DNA of 64,000 bases. It comes from Bacillota bacterium (GTDB taxonomy: Bacteria > Bacillota > SHA-98 > UBA4971). Within the stretch, counting starts at the first letter, position 1; the number at the start of each line of letters is the position of its first letter. Both the position numbers and the translations under genes were made by a program. The stretch lies in the NCBI GenBank assembly GCA_024653485.1, contig JANLFY010000002.1, positions 1 to 64,000 on the forward strand, written 5' to 3'. Positions 35,555 through 44,562 of the stretch are shown here, piece after piece. Under the pieces are notes generated by a model. The model was not told where the DNA came from and did no database searches. It saw only the letters and a program-made list of their open reading frames with translations.

Positions 35555-36029
35555 CCCGGACGGGAGTCGAGAGTCCGAGCGGGTCGGCCGCGAGTGCCCT
35601 ATTAGGCCTGCAGGCTACAGTGAGGCGCCTCATCCGGCCCATGCAGATGATGGCCTCGTGGGCCGGTCGCACTAGGGTTGCGGCGATCGCGCGACTAAGC
35701 GTTGCGGAAGGTGGTTTGTCGCGAGCACGATGGAGATGACGGGAGCCGTGTGGGCGGCTGCGAGCGTGAGACCGCCCGACCGCCAGATGCCAGGAGCCCG
35801 GACTCGGAAATCCCGGCACGGACGCCGCCGCCAGTTATGCTATGAGGACGTCAGCAAGGACGATCGCTCCCGTTCGAGCAGGGCGCTTCGCGGTCGCACC
35901 CGCGAAAGAGGTGAGTTGTGAGAAGGAATCCGGCTGTTGGTGTAGAAGGCACAACTAAGTTAGGCACGGTAATAAAGTTAGTCTCCTCGAGCCCAATTGA
36001 TTGGAAAGAATGGCAGGTTGGTGTGAACG
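35555..36029 (+). promoter_or_regulatory. Intergenic region with probable ROK operator half-sites
   Basis: No gene is seen. At 35956-35963 (TAAGTTAG) and 35974-35981 (AAAGTTAG) two direct heptamers AAGTTAG lie 18 bases apart, start to start, in an AT-rich patch. The first lies within AACTAAGTT, an odd palindrome. This spacing, about two helical turns, and the position before the ROK gene suggest a regulator site. Confidence 0.45.
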
Positions 36030-37271
36030 ATGGCCTTTGCATCACTTCGAACCACCGCGAGCGTGCGTCGCCACAACTTGAGTCTGCTTCTGGAGATCAT
36101 CGAGTCTCAGGGCCCCATTTCACGGGCAAGCCTCTCAAGGGTGACAGGTTTGAGCCAGCCCACGGTGGGGGCTGCGATAGATGTGCTCTTCCGGAGCGGG
36201 CTTGTTCGGCCGGTCGGGACCGGTGAATCGAGCGGCGGCCGTCCGCCAATCATGTTGGAGTTCAACGCCACGCACGGGTTCATTGTGGGAATCGACTTAG
36301 GAGGTACCAACATCAAGGTCGGCCTGACCGATTTGCGGGGTCGGGTGCTTTGCCGAATTGAGGAGCCGACGCCGAAGTGGCAGAATGGCTCTCCTGGCGC
36401 CGTGACCGACGCGATCTGCGCCGCCGTTCAGAAGGCCGTGGACGAAGCGGGAGTGAGTTGGGAGAGGGTCTTGGCGATTGGGGTCGGCGCGCCGGGAGTG
36501 ACGGACCCCAATACCGGCACGGTGAGCCTCGCGCCTGCGGTGGGGTGGGACAGGACCCCTGTGCGAACTCTTCTCACCGAAAGGTTCCGAATCCCAGTGC
36601 GTGTGGATAATGACGTGAACGCTGCTGCCATGGCGGAGCAAGCCTTCGGCCACGGCCGCGAGTATCCCAATTTCGTATTCGTGGCGATAGGGACGGGCAT
36701 CGGCGCCGGTGTCGTGATAAACAGCCAGTTATATAGGGGGGCCACCTATGCGGCCGGCGAACTGGGGTACATGGTCATAGACCATTCGTGGAATCCGGCC
36801 GATGTGCGGGACTTCGGGTGTCTTGAGAGCATGGCTGCTGCGCCAGCCATCACGCGATGGGCACAAGAGGTCTTGCCGGGAAGCATGTCTGATGAGAGCG
36901 TCGGCCCGCGCGAGCACGCTGGCGGCGCGACCGACGCCTCGACCATGCTGACGGGAGGGCCGGAGGCGCTATTCAAGGCCGCAGAGGAGGGCTATGAGCC
37001 TGCCAAGCAGGCTGTTGCGAGGATCGCTGGGTACTTGGCGGCTGCTCTAACCAACGTGGCGGTGTTGTTGGATCCTCACGCGATCATCCTCGGCGGCGGG
37101 ATCTCACAAGCCGGCGACACGTTGCTCAACCCAGTGATAGAAAGAATGAGGCAACTATCCCCGGTCGTTCCCGTGCTGCGTTTCTCCGCGTTAGGCGCCG
37201 ACGCCGGGCTCTTGGGCGCCGCGGCTCTGGGGATTTCGGAGATAAAGGAAAGGTTGCTGAACGGGGAATGA
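36030..37271 (+). CDS. ROK-family transcriptional regulator (operon 2)
   Basis: 413 residues. An N-terminal winged HTH covers about 1-75 (VRRHNLSLLLEIIESQGPIS, LSRVTGLSQPTVGAAI). A ROK sugar-binding/kinase-like domain follows: IDLGGTNIKVGLTDL, IGVGAPGVTD, VDNDVNAAAMAE and AIGTGIGAGVV. The zinc-binding CxCGxxGCxE cluster is reduced to GCLE (DFGCLESMA), so the structural zinc site appears to be lost. It belongs to the NagC/XylR-type repressors that sense sugars or sugar phosphates. Its stop overlaps the lyase gene by 4 bases. ATG after the AGGTTGG-like site. Confidence 0.9.
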   Translation: MAFASLRTTASVRRHNLSLLLEIIESQGPISRASLSRVTGLSQPTVGAAIDVLFRSGLVRPVGTGESSGGRPPIMLEFNATHGFIVGIDLGGTNIKVGLTDLRGRVLCRIEEPTPKWQNGSPGAVTDAICAAVQKAVDEAGVSWERVLAIGVGAPGVTDPNTGTVSLAPAVGWDRTPVRTLLTERFRIPVRVDNDVNAAAMAEQAFGHGREYPNFVFVAIGTGIGAGVVINSQLYRGATYAAGELGYMVIDHSWNPADVRDFGCLESMAAAPAITRWAQEVLPGSMSDESVGPREHAGGATDASTMLTGGPEALFKAAEEGYEPAKQAVARIAGYLAAALTNVAVLLDPHAIILGGGISQAGDTLLNPVIERMRQLSPVVPVLRFSALGADAGLLGAAALGISEIKERLLNGE

Positions 37272-38872
37272 CGCTGATGACGCATAGTCCCAACGGAGAC
37301 AAGCAGCGGGCCTGGTCCCCGGATGGACGTAGAGCGACCGCGAAGGAGAACCAGACGCAGGCAACCGCGGGGCAGCTCAACGAGGAGCGGAACCCCGTAT
37401 ATGTGGAGGCTGTCTTGCGACCGGACTTCGCTTTCGCGAGAGAACGGCTCTTGCGCTACATCCTCGAGGTGGATGTAGCCCACGTCATCATGCTCATGCG
37501 CTGCGAGATCGTCCCTGCCGAGACGGCTCGCGCCCTCTTGCGAGTAATCGGGCCGATGATGGAGAGTCCCGAAGAAACCGCGCCTGCTGTGTACGATCCC
37601 CGGTTCGAGGATCTCTTCTTCATGATTGAGGAGTGCGTCGCAAGGGACGCTGGAGACGAAGCCGCCGGGTCAATGCATGTGGCGCTGAGTCGCAACGACC
37701 TAGATACGGCTATCTTCAGGATGGCGGCACGCGACAGGCTCATCGAGCTGGGCCGGAGATTGGATGCACTGCGTCGAACCCTTTTGGACGTGGCGGAACG
37801 GGAACGTGCCACTGTCATGCCCGCGTACACCCACAATCAGCAAGCTCAGCCCACCACGTTTGGGCATTACCTCGCCGCCGTTGAGGCGGTGGTGGCGCGC
37901 GACGGGCAAAGGCTCATCCAAGCGTGGCCTCGCACCAACCTCTCCCCGCTGGGCGCCGCAGCACTGGCAGGCACCGGGTTTCCCGTGGACCGCGAGTGGA
38001 TCAGTGCCTCGCTCGGCTTCGAAGGCCTAGTAGAGAACACGTATGATGCGGTGTCTTCCGCGGATTACGCCCTTGAGCTCGCAGGGATCTGTAGCGGAAC
38101 GGCTGGGGATCTGAGCAGGTTCGTCTGTGACCTGATGTTCTGGGCCACGAACGAGGTGGGTGTTCTGCGGCTGGACGACGCATTCATCCAGGTCTCAAGC
38201 ATCATGCCGCAAAAGCGCAACCCGGTGGCCCTGGAGCACACGCGTGCCCTTCTCGGGAAGGCGATCGCCGGGGAGGCAAGCGGGAGGCTGCTGTTGCACA
38301 ACGTTCCGTTTGGAGACGTGAACGACGCCGGCGTCCAACTGCAGCCCATAGTGCATGAGCAATGCAGCCGCCTACGCGAGGCCGTGGCCTTGCTTGGCGA
38401 GGTCCTGGCAACCATGAAGGTCGATCAGGAGGTGCTGAAACAGCGGGCCATCCGCAGCTTCGCCACCTCCACCGAGCTGGCTGACACTCTGGTGCGCCGA
38501 GACCGCCTTCCATTCCGCCTCGCCCATCGGGTTGTGAGCAGGCTGGCGGCTCGGCTCAGTGCGGCAGGTAGGGTGTGGTCCGAGCTCGCCCTCTCAGAGT
38601 TGGAGGCGGAGGTGCGCGCGGTCACCGGAGGGAGTCAGGGGACAAGTTTAACAAGCGATGAGCTCCAGGCCGCTTTGGATCCCCTTGAGTTTGTGGCGCG
38701 ACGGCGAGTCCCGGGCGGGCCTGCGGAAGCAGTGCTCGGGGAGTACTTGAAACGGCGGCGCCAGGCCTTGAGCGAAAGCACGGCCTTTTGGGACAAGTGT
38801 GAGGCATCCATGAAGGCTTATAGAGAACGGCTCTCGCGAGAGTGGCGCAAGGCGGTGCAAAGTCAGGCCTAG
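37268..38872 (+). CDS. Argininosuccinate-lyase-like enzyme of the fumarase/aspartase superfamily
   Basis: 534 residues. The superfamily signature SSIMPQKRNPV, which covers the catalytic flexible loop, is clear, as are MHVALSRNDLDTA and PAYTHNQQAQPTTFGHYL, which match argininosuccinate lyase more than adenylosuccinate lyase. It lacks a partnering argininosuccinate synthase and lies within a sugar transport operon (4-base overlap with the ROK gene, binding protein 104 bases downstream). It is longer than typical ArgH (about 460) by an N-terminal tail and C-terminal helices. I infer a lyase acting on an amino- or carboxy-substituted sugar derivative rather than arginine synthesis. Confidence 0.75.
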   Translation: MTLMTHSPNGDKQRAWSPDGRRATAKENQTQATAGQLNEERNPVYVEAVLRPDFAFARERLLRYILEVDVAHVIMLMRCEIVPAETARALLRVIGPMMESPEETAPAVYDPRFEDLFFMIEECVARDAGDEAAGSMHVALSRNDLDTAIFRMAARDRLIELGRRLDALRRTLLDVAERERATVMPAYTHNQQAQPTTFGHYLAAVEAVVARDGQRLIQAWPRTNLSPLGAAALAGTGFPVDREWISASLGFEGLVENTYDAVSSADYALELAGICSGTAGDLSRFVCDLMFWATNEVGVLRLDDAFIQVSSIMPQKRNPVALEHTRALLGKAIAGEASGRLLLHNVPFGDVNDAGVQLQPIVHEQCSRLREAVALLGEVLATMKVDQEVLKQRAIRSFATSTELADTLVRRDRLPFRLAHRVVSRLAARLSAAGRVWSELALSELEAEVRAVTGGSQGTSLTSDELQAALDPLEFVARRRVPGGPAEAVLGEYLKRRRQALSESTAFWDKCEASMKAYRERLSREWRKAVQSQA

Positions 38873-38976
38873 GAGGTGAGGCACAGACGGGGTTTCGAAA
38901 CCGGACCGTCAGAAATGATTGTGCTTCGTGCGACTCGGGTCTCAACAGGGAAAGTCATCCGAAGGAGGAGAAGGCG

Positions 38977-40266
38977 ATGCTTAAGCGTTGGCTGAGCTTA
39001 TCCATGATAGTGGTCATGACCACTCTACTGTGGGCTGCATCGGCTTCGGTTGCGGCGGCCAAGGAGGTCACCATCGAATACTGGCAGTACTACTACGAGA
39101 GCAAGGTCAAGCTCATGACCGACCTCATCAAACAATTCGAGCAGCAGAACCCGGGAATCCGCGTGGAGCAGAAGACCTTTCCTTACGAGCAGTTCAACCA
39201 GAAGGTCGCCATTTCCGTTCCTGCGGGCACGGGGCCGGATGTGGTCAACCTTTACTATGGCTGGGTGCCCAAGTACGTGGACGGTGGCTACCTCCAGCCA
39301 TTGCCGGCTGACGCCTTTCCGGCCAGCACCATACAGAAAGAGTTCCTCCCCATGGTAGAAGCTGCCAAGCTGAACGGTCAGTACTGGGGGCTGCCCACAG
39401 CCGTGCGCGCGCTGGCATTGTTCTGGAACAAGGACCTCTTCAAAGAGGCGGGGCTCGATCCGAACGCTCCGCCACAGACATGGGAGCAGCTGCAGGAGTA
39501 TGCAATCAAGCTGACTAAGCGCGACAAGAACGACCAACTCGTCCAGGAAGGCTATGCTTGGAACGCCGACGGGCAAGACAACCACGTCTTCATCCAGGTG
39601 CTGCTCCGGCAGTGGGGCGTGACTCCATTCTCACCCGACAACAAGCAGGTGCTGTGGAACTCCAAGCCCGGTGGATATGAGGCTTTCCAGTGGTGGACGG
39701 ACCTCGCGGTCAAGCACCGCGTAGGCGATCCCACGTTCATGGGCGACTACCGCACCGCGTTTATCACGGGCAAGGCAGCCATGATGATCGACGGCTCCTT
39801 TGCTCTTGGGACGTTGAGAGATAAGGCGAAGAACATCAACTGGGGCGTCACGACCCTCCCGGTGCGGGCAGCGAACCCGAGCGTACGCGCAAACGTTGGC
39901 TCCTTCTGGATGAATGCCTTGACGGTCAACGCGAAGGACGAGAAGCGCGACGCTGCCATCAAGTTCCTGAGGTTCCTCACCTCTCCAGAGGTGATGAAAG
40001 TTTGGATGGAGAAGGTCGGTGAACTGCCGGCGCGGAGCGCCTTGACCGAGGACCCAGCGCTTCAGAAGGACCCGATCTACGGTCCGTTCCTAGCAGGACT
40101 GAAGTACGCGCATGCTACGTTCTTCGTGGATGAAACATCCGAGCGTCAGGCGATAATCGATGCCACCAACGAAGTCCGTCTCCAGGGCACGAATCCCAAG
40201 GTGGCCCTCGATCGTCTCGTAGCCAGTGAGCAGAAGATCCGGGACGAGTACTTCAGCAATCGGTAA
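38977..40266 (+). CDS. Sugar ABC transporter solute-binding protein (operon 2)
   Basis: 429 residues. The ATG at 38977 follows AAGGAGGAG and a typical signal peptide (WLSLSMIVVMTTLLWAASASVAAA). Family-1 binding protein features: TIEYWQYYYESKVKLM, GTGPDVVNLYYGWVPKYV, WGLPTAVRALALFWNKDLFK and ITGKAAMMIDGSFALG. It supplies the permeases downstream. The ligand is unassigned; the upstream PIG-L and ROK genes suggest an amino sugar or oligosaccharide. Confidence 0.9.
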   Translation: MLKRWLSLSMIVVMTTLLWAASASVAAAKEVTIEYWQYYYESKVKLMTDLIKQFEQQNPGIRVEQKTFPYEQFNQKVAISVPAGTGPDVVNLYYGWVPKYVDGGYLQPLPADAFPASTIQKEFLPMVEAAKLNGQYWGLPTAVRALALFWNKDLFKEAGLDPNAPPQTWEQLQEYAIKLTKRDKNDQLVQEGYAWNADGQDNHVFIQVLLRQWGVTPFSPDNKQVLWNSKPGGYEAFQWWTDLAVKHRVGDPTFMGDYRTAFITGKAAMMIDGSFALGTLRDKAKNINWGVTTLPVRAANPSVRANVGSFWMNALTVNAKDEKRDAAIKFLRFLTSPEVMKVWMEKVGELPARSALTEDPALQKDPIYGPFLAGLKYAHATFFVDETSERQAIIDATNEVRLQGTNPKVALDRLVASEQKIRDEYFSNR

Positions 40267-40286
40267 CCTGTGACCGATCCGGTGTG

Positions 40287-40306
40287 ATGCCCGGTACACC
40301 GGGCAT
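40287..40306 (+). other. Hairpin between binding-protein and permease genes (operon 2)
   Basis: ATGCCCGGT and ACCGGGCAT form a 9-bp palindromic stem only 20 bases after the binding-protein stop, with no T tract. Such intergenic stem-loops usually protect the binding-protein mRNA and lower permease expression, as known for malE-malF. Confidence 0.6.
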
Positions 40307-40361
40307 GCCAGGGTGTGCGGCGGGCGCTTGCCTGCCGTACACCCGCCATGGGGGTGTGTTG

Positions 40362-41276
40362 ATGGCGAGCATGCACTTGTCCTTGCGCCAACGGAAGGCG
40401 TTGTGGGGGTACGCGTTTCTCGCGCTGCCACTCATCTTTTTCCTGGTCGTCCGCATCTACCCAGCGCTATCGGCTCTGAACATGAGCCTGCACCAGTGGG
40501 ACGTCATGTCGGCGCGAAAGCCTTTCGTTGGGCTGCGGAACTTCGTTGAGCTATGGCATGACCAGGTCTTTTGGAAAGCCGCCCTCAATACCCTCCTGTA
40601 CGTCGTGATCTCCGTGCCCCTAGAGCTCATCCTGGGCCTCCTGGTGGCCGTGACGATTCAATCTGTGAATCGCTTTAGAGGGTTCTATCGCACGATATAC
40701 TTTGTTCCGTATATCACGTCCACTGTCGCGGTGAGCTGGGTTTGGCGCTGGATGTACTTTAAGAACGGCGGCGTGTTCAATCAGATCTTGCTCAGCCTGG
40801 GATTGCCAGCTCAATCTTTCCTGTCAGGGCCGGAGCAAGCCTTGTATTGCGTGACTGCGGTGGTGGTGTGGCAGGCGCTTGGGTACTACGTGGTGATCTT
40901 CCTTGCCGGTCTGGAGATGGTTCCCTCGATGTACAAGGAAGCGGCTAAGATCGATGGGGCAAGCAGTTGGCACGTCTTTCGGTATGTCACGCTCCCGCTA
41001 CTGAATCCCACCGTCGTTTTCCTGGCGGTCTTGGGAACAATCAATTCCCTTCAAATCTTCACCCAGATCATGAACATGACCTCCGGCGGCTATGGGCAGG
41101 GAGACCTCGGCGGTCCCCTGAACAGCACGCTCAGCTTGGTTGTGTATATCTACAAGCAAGCATTCTATCGGTTCCAGATGGGATATGCGTCTGCCATCAC
41201 CGTTGTCCTTTTCGCGATCATTTTGGTGGCAACGCTGATTGAGCTCAAGGTCCTGAGTCGTCGCGTAGAATACTGA
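40362..41276 (+). CDS. Sugar ABC transporter permease, MalF type (operon 2)
   Basis: 304 residues, six transmembrane helices (AFLALPLIFFLVVRIYPALS first). The EAA loop YKEAAKIDGASSWHVFRYVT is canonical, and MTSGGYGQGDLGGP replaces the usual GGGP loop. The ATG at 40362 follows GGGGGTGTG; in-frame starts upstream have no similarity. Confidence 0.9.
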   Translation: MASMHLSLRQRKALWGYAFLALPLIFFLVVRIYPALSALNMSLHQWDVMSARKPFVGLRNFVELWHDQVFWKAALNTLLYVVISVPLELILGLLVAVTIQSVNRFRGFYRTIYFVPYITSTVAVSWVWRWMYFKNGGVFNQILLSLGLPAQSFLSGPEQALYCVTAVVVWQALGYYVVIFLAGLEMVPSMYKEAAKIDGASSWHVFRYVTLPLLNPTVVFLAVLGTINSLQIFTQIMNMTSGGYGQGDLGGPLNSTLSLVVYIYKQAFYRFQMGYASAITVVLFAIILVATLIELKVLSRRVEY

Positions 41277-41311
41277 GCCGGTCCCGGTCAGATGAGAGGA
41301 GAACGCCACCG

Positions 41312-42187
41312 ATGCGAGAGTCAGCAATGCAGAGGGATGTACGTGAGAGAGCGAGACAGGCGGGCGTCTTGCTCCGAACCCAGGATGTTCGTGCCGCCAG
41401 CCTGCATGCCCTTCTCATAGCCGGGGTCATCTTGATGGTCTTTCCGTTCTTGTGGATGCTTGCGACGTCGTTCAAGGAGAGCGCGGAGGTCTTCAACATC
41501 AGCCTGATACCGCGCAGGCCGACCTGGGAGAACTACCGTACGCTGCTTGAAGGCACCCAGTACCTACGCTGGTATCTGAACAGCGCGATAGTGGCGGTTA
41601 TCACCACTATGAGCGAGGCCTTCTTTGACACGATGGCGGGATATGGTCTGGCAAAGATCAGGTTCCCTGGGCGCGGGTTGATCCTGGTGTTGATCCTGAG
41701 CACGCTCATGATCCCCACCGAGATGTTGATCATTCCCTGGTACATGATGTTTACGAGGGCAGGGCTTGTGGACACATACTGGGGCATCATGTTGCCGGGC
41801 CTCGTGTCGGCGTTCGGCGTGTTTCTCATGAACCAGTTCATGCAGGGCATCCCCGATGACTTGTTGGACGCAGCTAGGATCGATGGCTTGAGCGAGTTCG
41901 GGGTGTGGTGGCATGTGGCATTGCACCAAGTAAAACCCGCCTTAGCGGCCTTATGTATCTTGGTATTCCTGGGAAACTGGAACGCGTTCTTGTGGCCCGT
42001 CATCGTCATTGAAAGCCCTGCCATGCGCACCCTGCCGGTGGGTATCGCCCTCTTCAGTGGGGAAGCGGGGCCGGAGTGGCAGCTCATAATGGCTGCGGCG
42101 AGCCTGGCTGTGGTCCCGGTCGTGGTGGTCTTTGCCTTCTTCCAGAGGCAGATCGTCCAGGGAATTGCCCTGACTGGGATGAAATGA
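41312..42187 (+). CDS. Sugar ABC transporter permease, MalG type (operon 2)
   Basis: 291 residues, six transmembrane helices, ATG after GAGAGGAG. The EAA loop is LLDAARIDGLSEFGVWWHVA, and the C-terminus FFQRQIVQGIALTGMK is typical. No ATPase gene follows, so the importer must borrow one, plausibly the MsmX-like subunit at 62871. Downstream to 42413 the two operons converge; no clear terminator is seen there. Confidence 0.9.
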   Translation: MRESAMQRDVRERARQAGVLLRTQDVRAASLHALLIAGVILMVFPFLWMLATSFKESAEVFNISLIPRRPTWENYRTLLEGTQYLRWYLNSAIVAVITTMSEAFFDTMAGYGLAKIRFPGRGLILVLILSTLMIPTEMLIIPWYMMFTRAGLVDTYWGIMLPGLVSAFGVFLMNQFMQGIPDDLLDAARIDGLSEFGVWWHVALHQVKPALAALCILVFLGNWNAFLWPVIVIESPAMRTLPVGIALFSGEAGPEWQLIMAAASLAVVPVVVVFAFFQRQIVQGIALTGMK

Positions 42188-42413
42188 CGGCTCATTGCGG
42201 GGCGGTGTGATAAGTCGCGGCAAGAGCGCAGCTAGAGTAAGGAGGCGGCGTTGGACGCGAAGCGAGTCGCGGAGCACAGCGCCCGCGGAGCGTCGCCCCA
42301 GATAGCGGCTCGCCGCGTCGCACTCGCGGTGGCCGCGTGACCGCGCCCTCGGGAGGGTCATGTATGTGCCGTGGCCGACGCTGCGAGCGGCCGGTTTCCG
42401 CTTGCCCTTGCAC

Positions 42414-43619
42414 TCAGACTAAGGCTAAAGCCGTATCCAAGTCACTTATGAGATCGTCGGCGTCCTCGAGGCCGATCGCAAGCCTTACGAGGGCAGGCTC
42501 TACTCCTGCCGCCTTCCATACGGCCTCCGGCTGCTCCTTGGCCATGCTGATGATCGGCGCCCATGCGAGGCTCTCGAACCCGCCCCAGCTTACCCCCAGG
42601 CCGAAGAGGGTGAGACCGTTCACGAATCGTCTCACGCCCTCCGAGTCGGTGTCGATCACGATACTCATGAGCCCACTCGAGCCCGACATCTGGGAGACTG
42701 CTAGCTCGCGTTGAGGGTATGAGGGAAGCCCGGGGTAATTGACGCGAGCCACCTTAGGGTGTGCGGCAAGGAATTGAGCCACTTTCATGGCGTTCTGTTC
42801 GTGGCGCCTGAGGCGAACGTCTAGAGTTCGAAGCCCTCGAAGCAGCAGCCAGGCTTCGAACGGTCCGAGAATGCCGCCGAGCAGGACTCGCTCGTTAGCG
42901 GCGATCTTGTCCACGAGGGCTTTGCGGCCTACGACGACACCGGCGACTATGTCGCTATGTCCGCCGAGGTACTTGCTGGCCGAGTGGATCACCAGGTCGA
43001 TGCCAAACTCGATCGGACGCTGGAACACCGGCGTGGCCCACGAGTTGTCGATGGCGGTGACGATGCCATGCTCCTTCGCTATTGCAGACACCGCCCTAAG
43101 GTCCTGGAGCTCAAAGATTATGCTTGTTGGGCTCTCTAGGTATATGAGCTTCGTCTCCGGCCTGATCGCGGCCTCGAACTCCGCGGCGTCCTTGCCGTCC
43201 ACGAACGTCGTGGTCACCCCGAAACGGGGAAGCCAGCCACGAAGGAAACTCATCGCCGGTCCATACGCGGATTTCACGCATACGATGTGGTCTCCCGAGC
43301 CAACCTGGGACAGGATGGTGGACGATATTGCGGCCATGCCGGAGCCAAAGAGCTTCCCGGCCTCAGCGCCTTCGAGATCCGCGATCTTGGAGGCGGTCAG
43401 CTCCACCGTTGGATTCTGTTCGCGCGTGTATATGAAGTGGTGTTCCCTGTTACCAAAAGCCTCGTCTAGATCCTCATAGCTGTCGTAGACGAAGAGCGAA
43501 GTCTGGAAGAGCGGGGGCACTACCGCGTTCAAGTACGTGCCCGGTTCTTCGCCGATGTGTAGTAAGCGAGTTTGCTGCTTCCATTGTGACATCCTGGCCT
43601 GATCATTCCTGCGTGCCAT
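42414..43619 (-). CDS. Cys/Met-metabolism PLP enzyme (cystathionine gamma-synthase/lyase-like)
   Basis: 401 residues, fold-type I PLP enzyme. The PLP Lys is in IHSASKYLGGHSD. Further landmarks: LEGAEAGKLFGSGMAAIS, KLIYLESPTSIIFELQDL, VTAIDNSWATPVFQRP and FGLGVSWGGFESL. I choose the ATG at 43619, which has GGAGGTG 9 bases upstream; the longer frame runs into the permease gap. It catalyses beta/gamma elimination or replacement on a sulphur or oxygen amino acid. It is the last gene of sugar operon 3, an unusual place for such an enzyme. Confidence 0.9.
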   Translation of the reverse strand: MARRNDQARMSQWKQQTRLLHIGEEPGTYLNAVVPPLFQTSLFVYDSYEDLDEAFGNREHHFIYTREQNPTVELTASKIADLEGAEAGKLFGSGMAAISSTILSQVGSGDHIVCVKSAYGPAMSFLRGWLPRFGVTTTFVDGKDAAEFEAAIRPETKLIYLESPTSIIFELQDLRAVSAIAKEHGIVTAIDNSWATPVFQRPIEFGIDLVIHSASKYLGGHSDIVAGVVVGRKALVDKIAANERVLLGGILGPFEAWLLLRGLRTLDVRLRRHEQNAMKVAQFLAAHPKVARVNYPGLPSYPQRELAVSQMSGSSGLMSIVIDTDSEGVRRFVNGLTLFGLGVSWGGFESLAWAPIISMAKEQPEAVWKAAGVEPALVRLAIGLEDADDLISDLDTALALV

Positions 43620-43725
43620 ATCGCCGTGCACCTCCATCGGAAGTCCGGTCCATCCGTGGGCCGTGCGCCGGCAGACCTGCCGGAATACCCGCGCCCGTTT
43701 GGGCCCCACCTCCGCCCGCGCTCAA

Positions 43726-44562
43726 TCAGCCCTTGACCGCGCCCATGGTAAGGCCCTGGACCAGGTACCTCTGTATGAAACCGAATAGGATTGCCACCGG
43801 GATGAGTGCCAACGTCGCGGCGGCCATCATCATGCCCCAGTCGACGTTGAACTTGCTCACGAACATCGTTAGCCCGACGGGCACCGTCTTGAGTCCTTCG
43901 CTGTTGATGAACATTATCGCGAATATCATCTCGCTCCACGCAGCGGTAAACACGAATACGATCGTGGCGACGAGTCCCGGCCACAGCGACGGCACGAGCA
44001 CCCTCCATATGGCCGCCACACGGCTGCATCCATCGATGTGTGCTGCCTCCTCGATCTCGACAGGGACGCTCTCGAAGTACCCGCGCATCAGGAACACTGC
44101 GAATGGTATGTTGAGCGTAACGTATATGAGAATCAAGCCGACGAGGGTATTGAGAAGATGCATCTTGGCGAACAAGATGAAGATCGGGCTCACCAGTATG
44201 ACCCCGGGGAACATCTGGGTGGCAAGGAGAATCATCAGGCTTGCCTGCCTGCCTTTGAACCTGAACCTGGCGATAGCATACCCACCGAAGATGCTGATCA
44301 CCAGGACTGTCAACGATGTGATGCCCGCGACGAGCAGGCTGTTCCTGAAGTACACCGGGAACGATGTGCGCCGGAGCACTCCCAGGTAGTGCTGCAGACT
44401 GGGATTCAGCGGCCAGTAGTTGATGTTGTGCGAGAACAGTTCCTGGGTTGGCTTGAGCGAGGTCAGGACCATCCAATACAATGGGAACAATGCAAAGACA
44501 AGGAAGCAGAGAAGCCCGAGCCCACGCCCCACTCGTTGCCAAGCGGGTCTGCGGTGAATCAT
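43726..44562 (-). CDS. Sugar ABC transporter permease, MalG type (operon 3)
   Basis: 278 residues, six transmembrane helices. EAA loop IEEAAHIDGCSRVAAIWRVL; C-terminal end FIQRYLVQGLTMGAVKG matches the canonical MalG end. It overlaps the preceding permease gene by 4 bases (ATGA). The gap of 106 bases to the PLP enzyme gene has no terminator. Confidence 0.9.
   Translation of the reverse strand: MIHRRPAWQRVGRGLGLLCFLVFALFPLYWMVLTSLKPTQELFSHNINYWPLNPSLQHYLGVLRRTSFPVYFRNSLLVAGITSLTVLVISIFGGYAIARFRFKGRQASLMILLATQMFPGVILVSPIFILFAKMHLLNTLVGLILIYVTLNIPFAVFLMRGYFESVPVEIEEAAHIDGCSRVAAIWRVLVPSLWPGLVATIVFVFTAAWSEMIFAIMFINSEGLKTVPVGLTMFVSKFNVDWGMMMAAATLALIPVAILFGFIQRYLVQGLTMGAVKG

Noticed and set aside
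37268-38872. argH of arginine biosynthesis
   Set aside because: No argG or other arginine gene is present; the gene overlaps a ROK regulator and is followed by a sugar importer. A symbol was not assigned.
42188-42413. Bidirectional terminator between convergent operons 2 and 3
   Set aside because: Only a 6-bp stem (CGCGGT/ACCGCG at 42325-42345) without a T tract was found, too weak to report.
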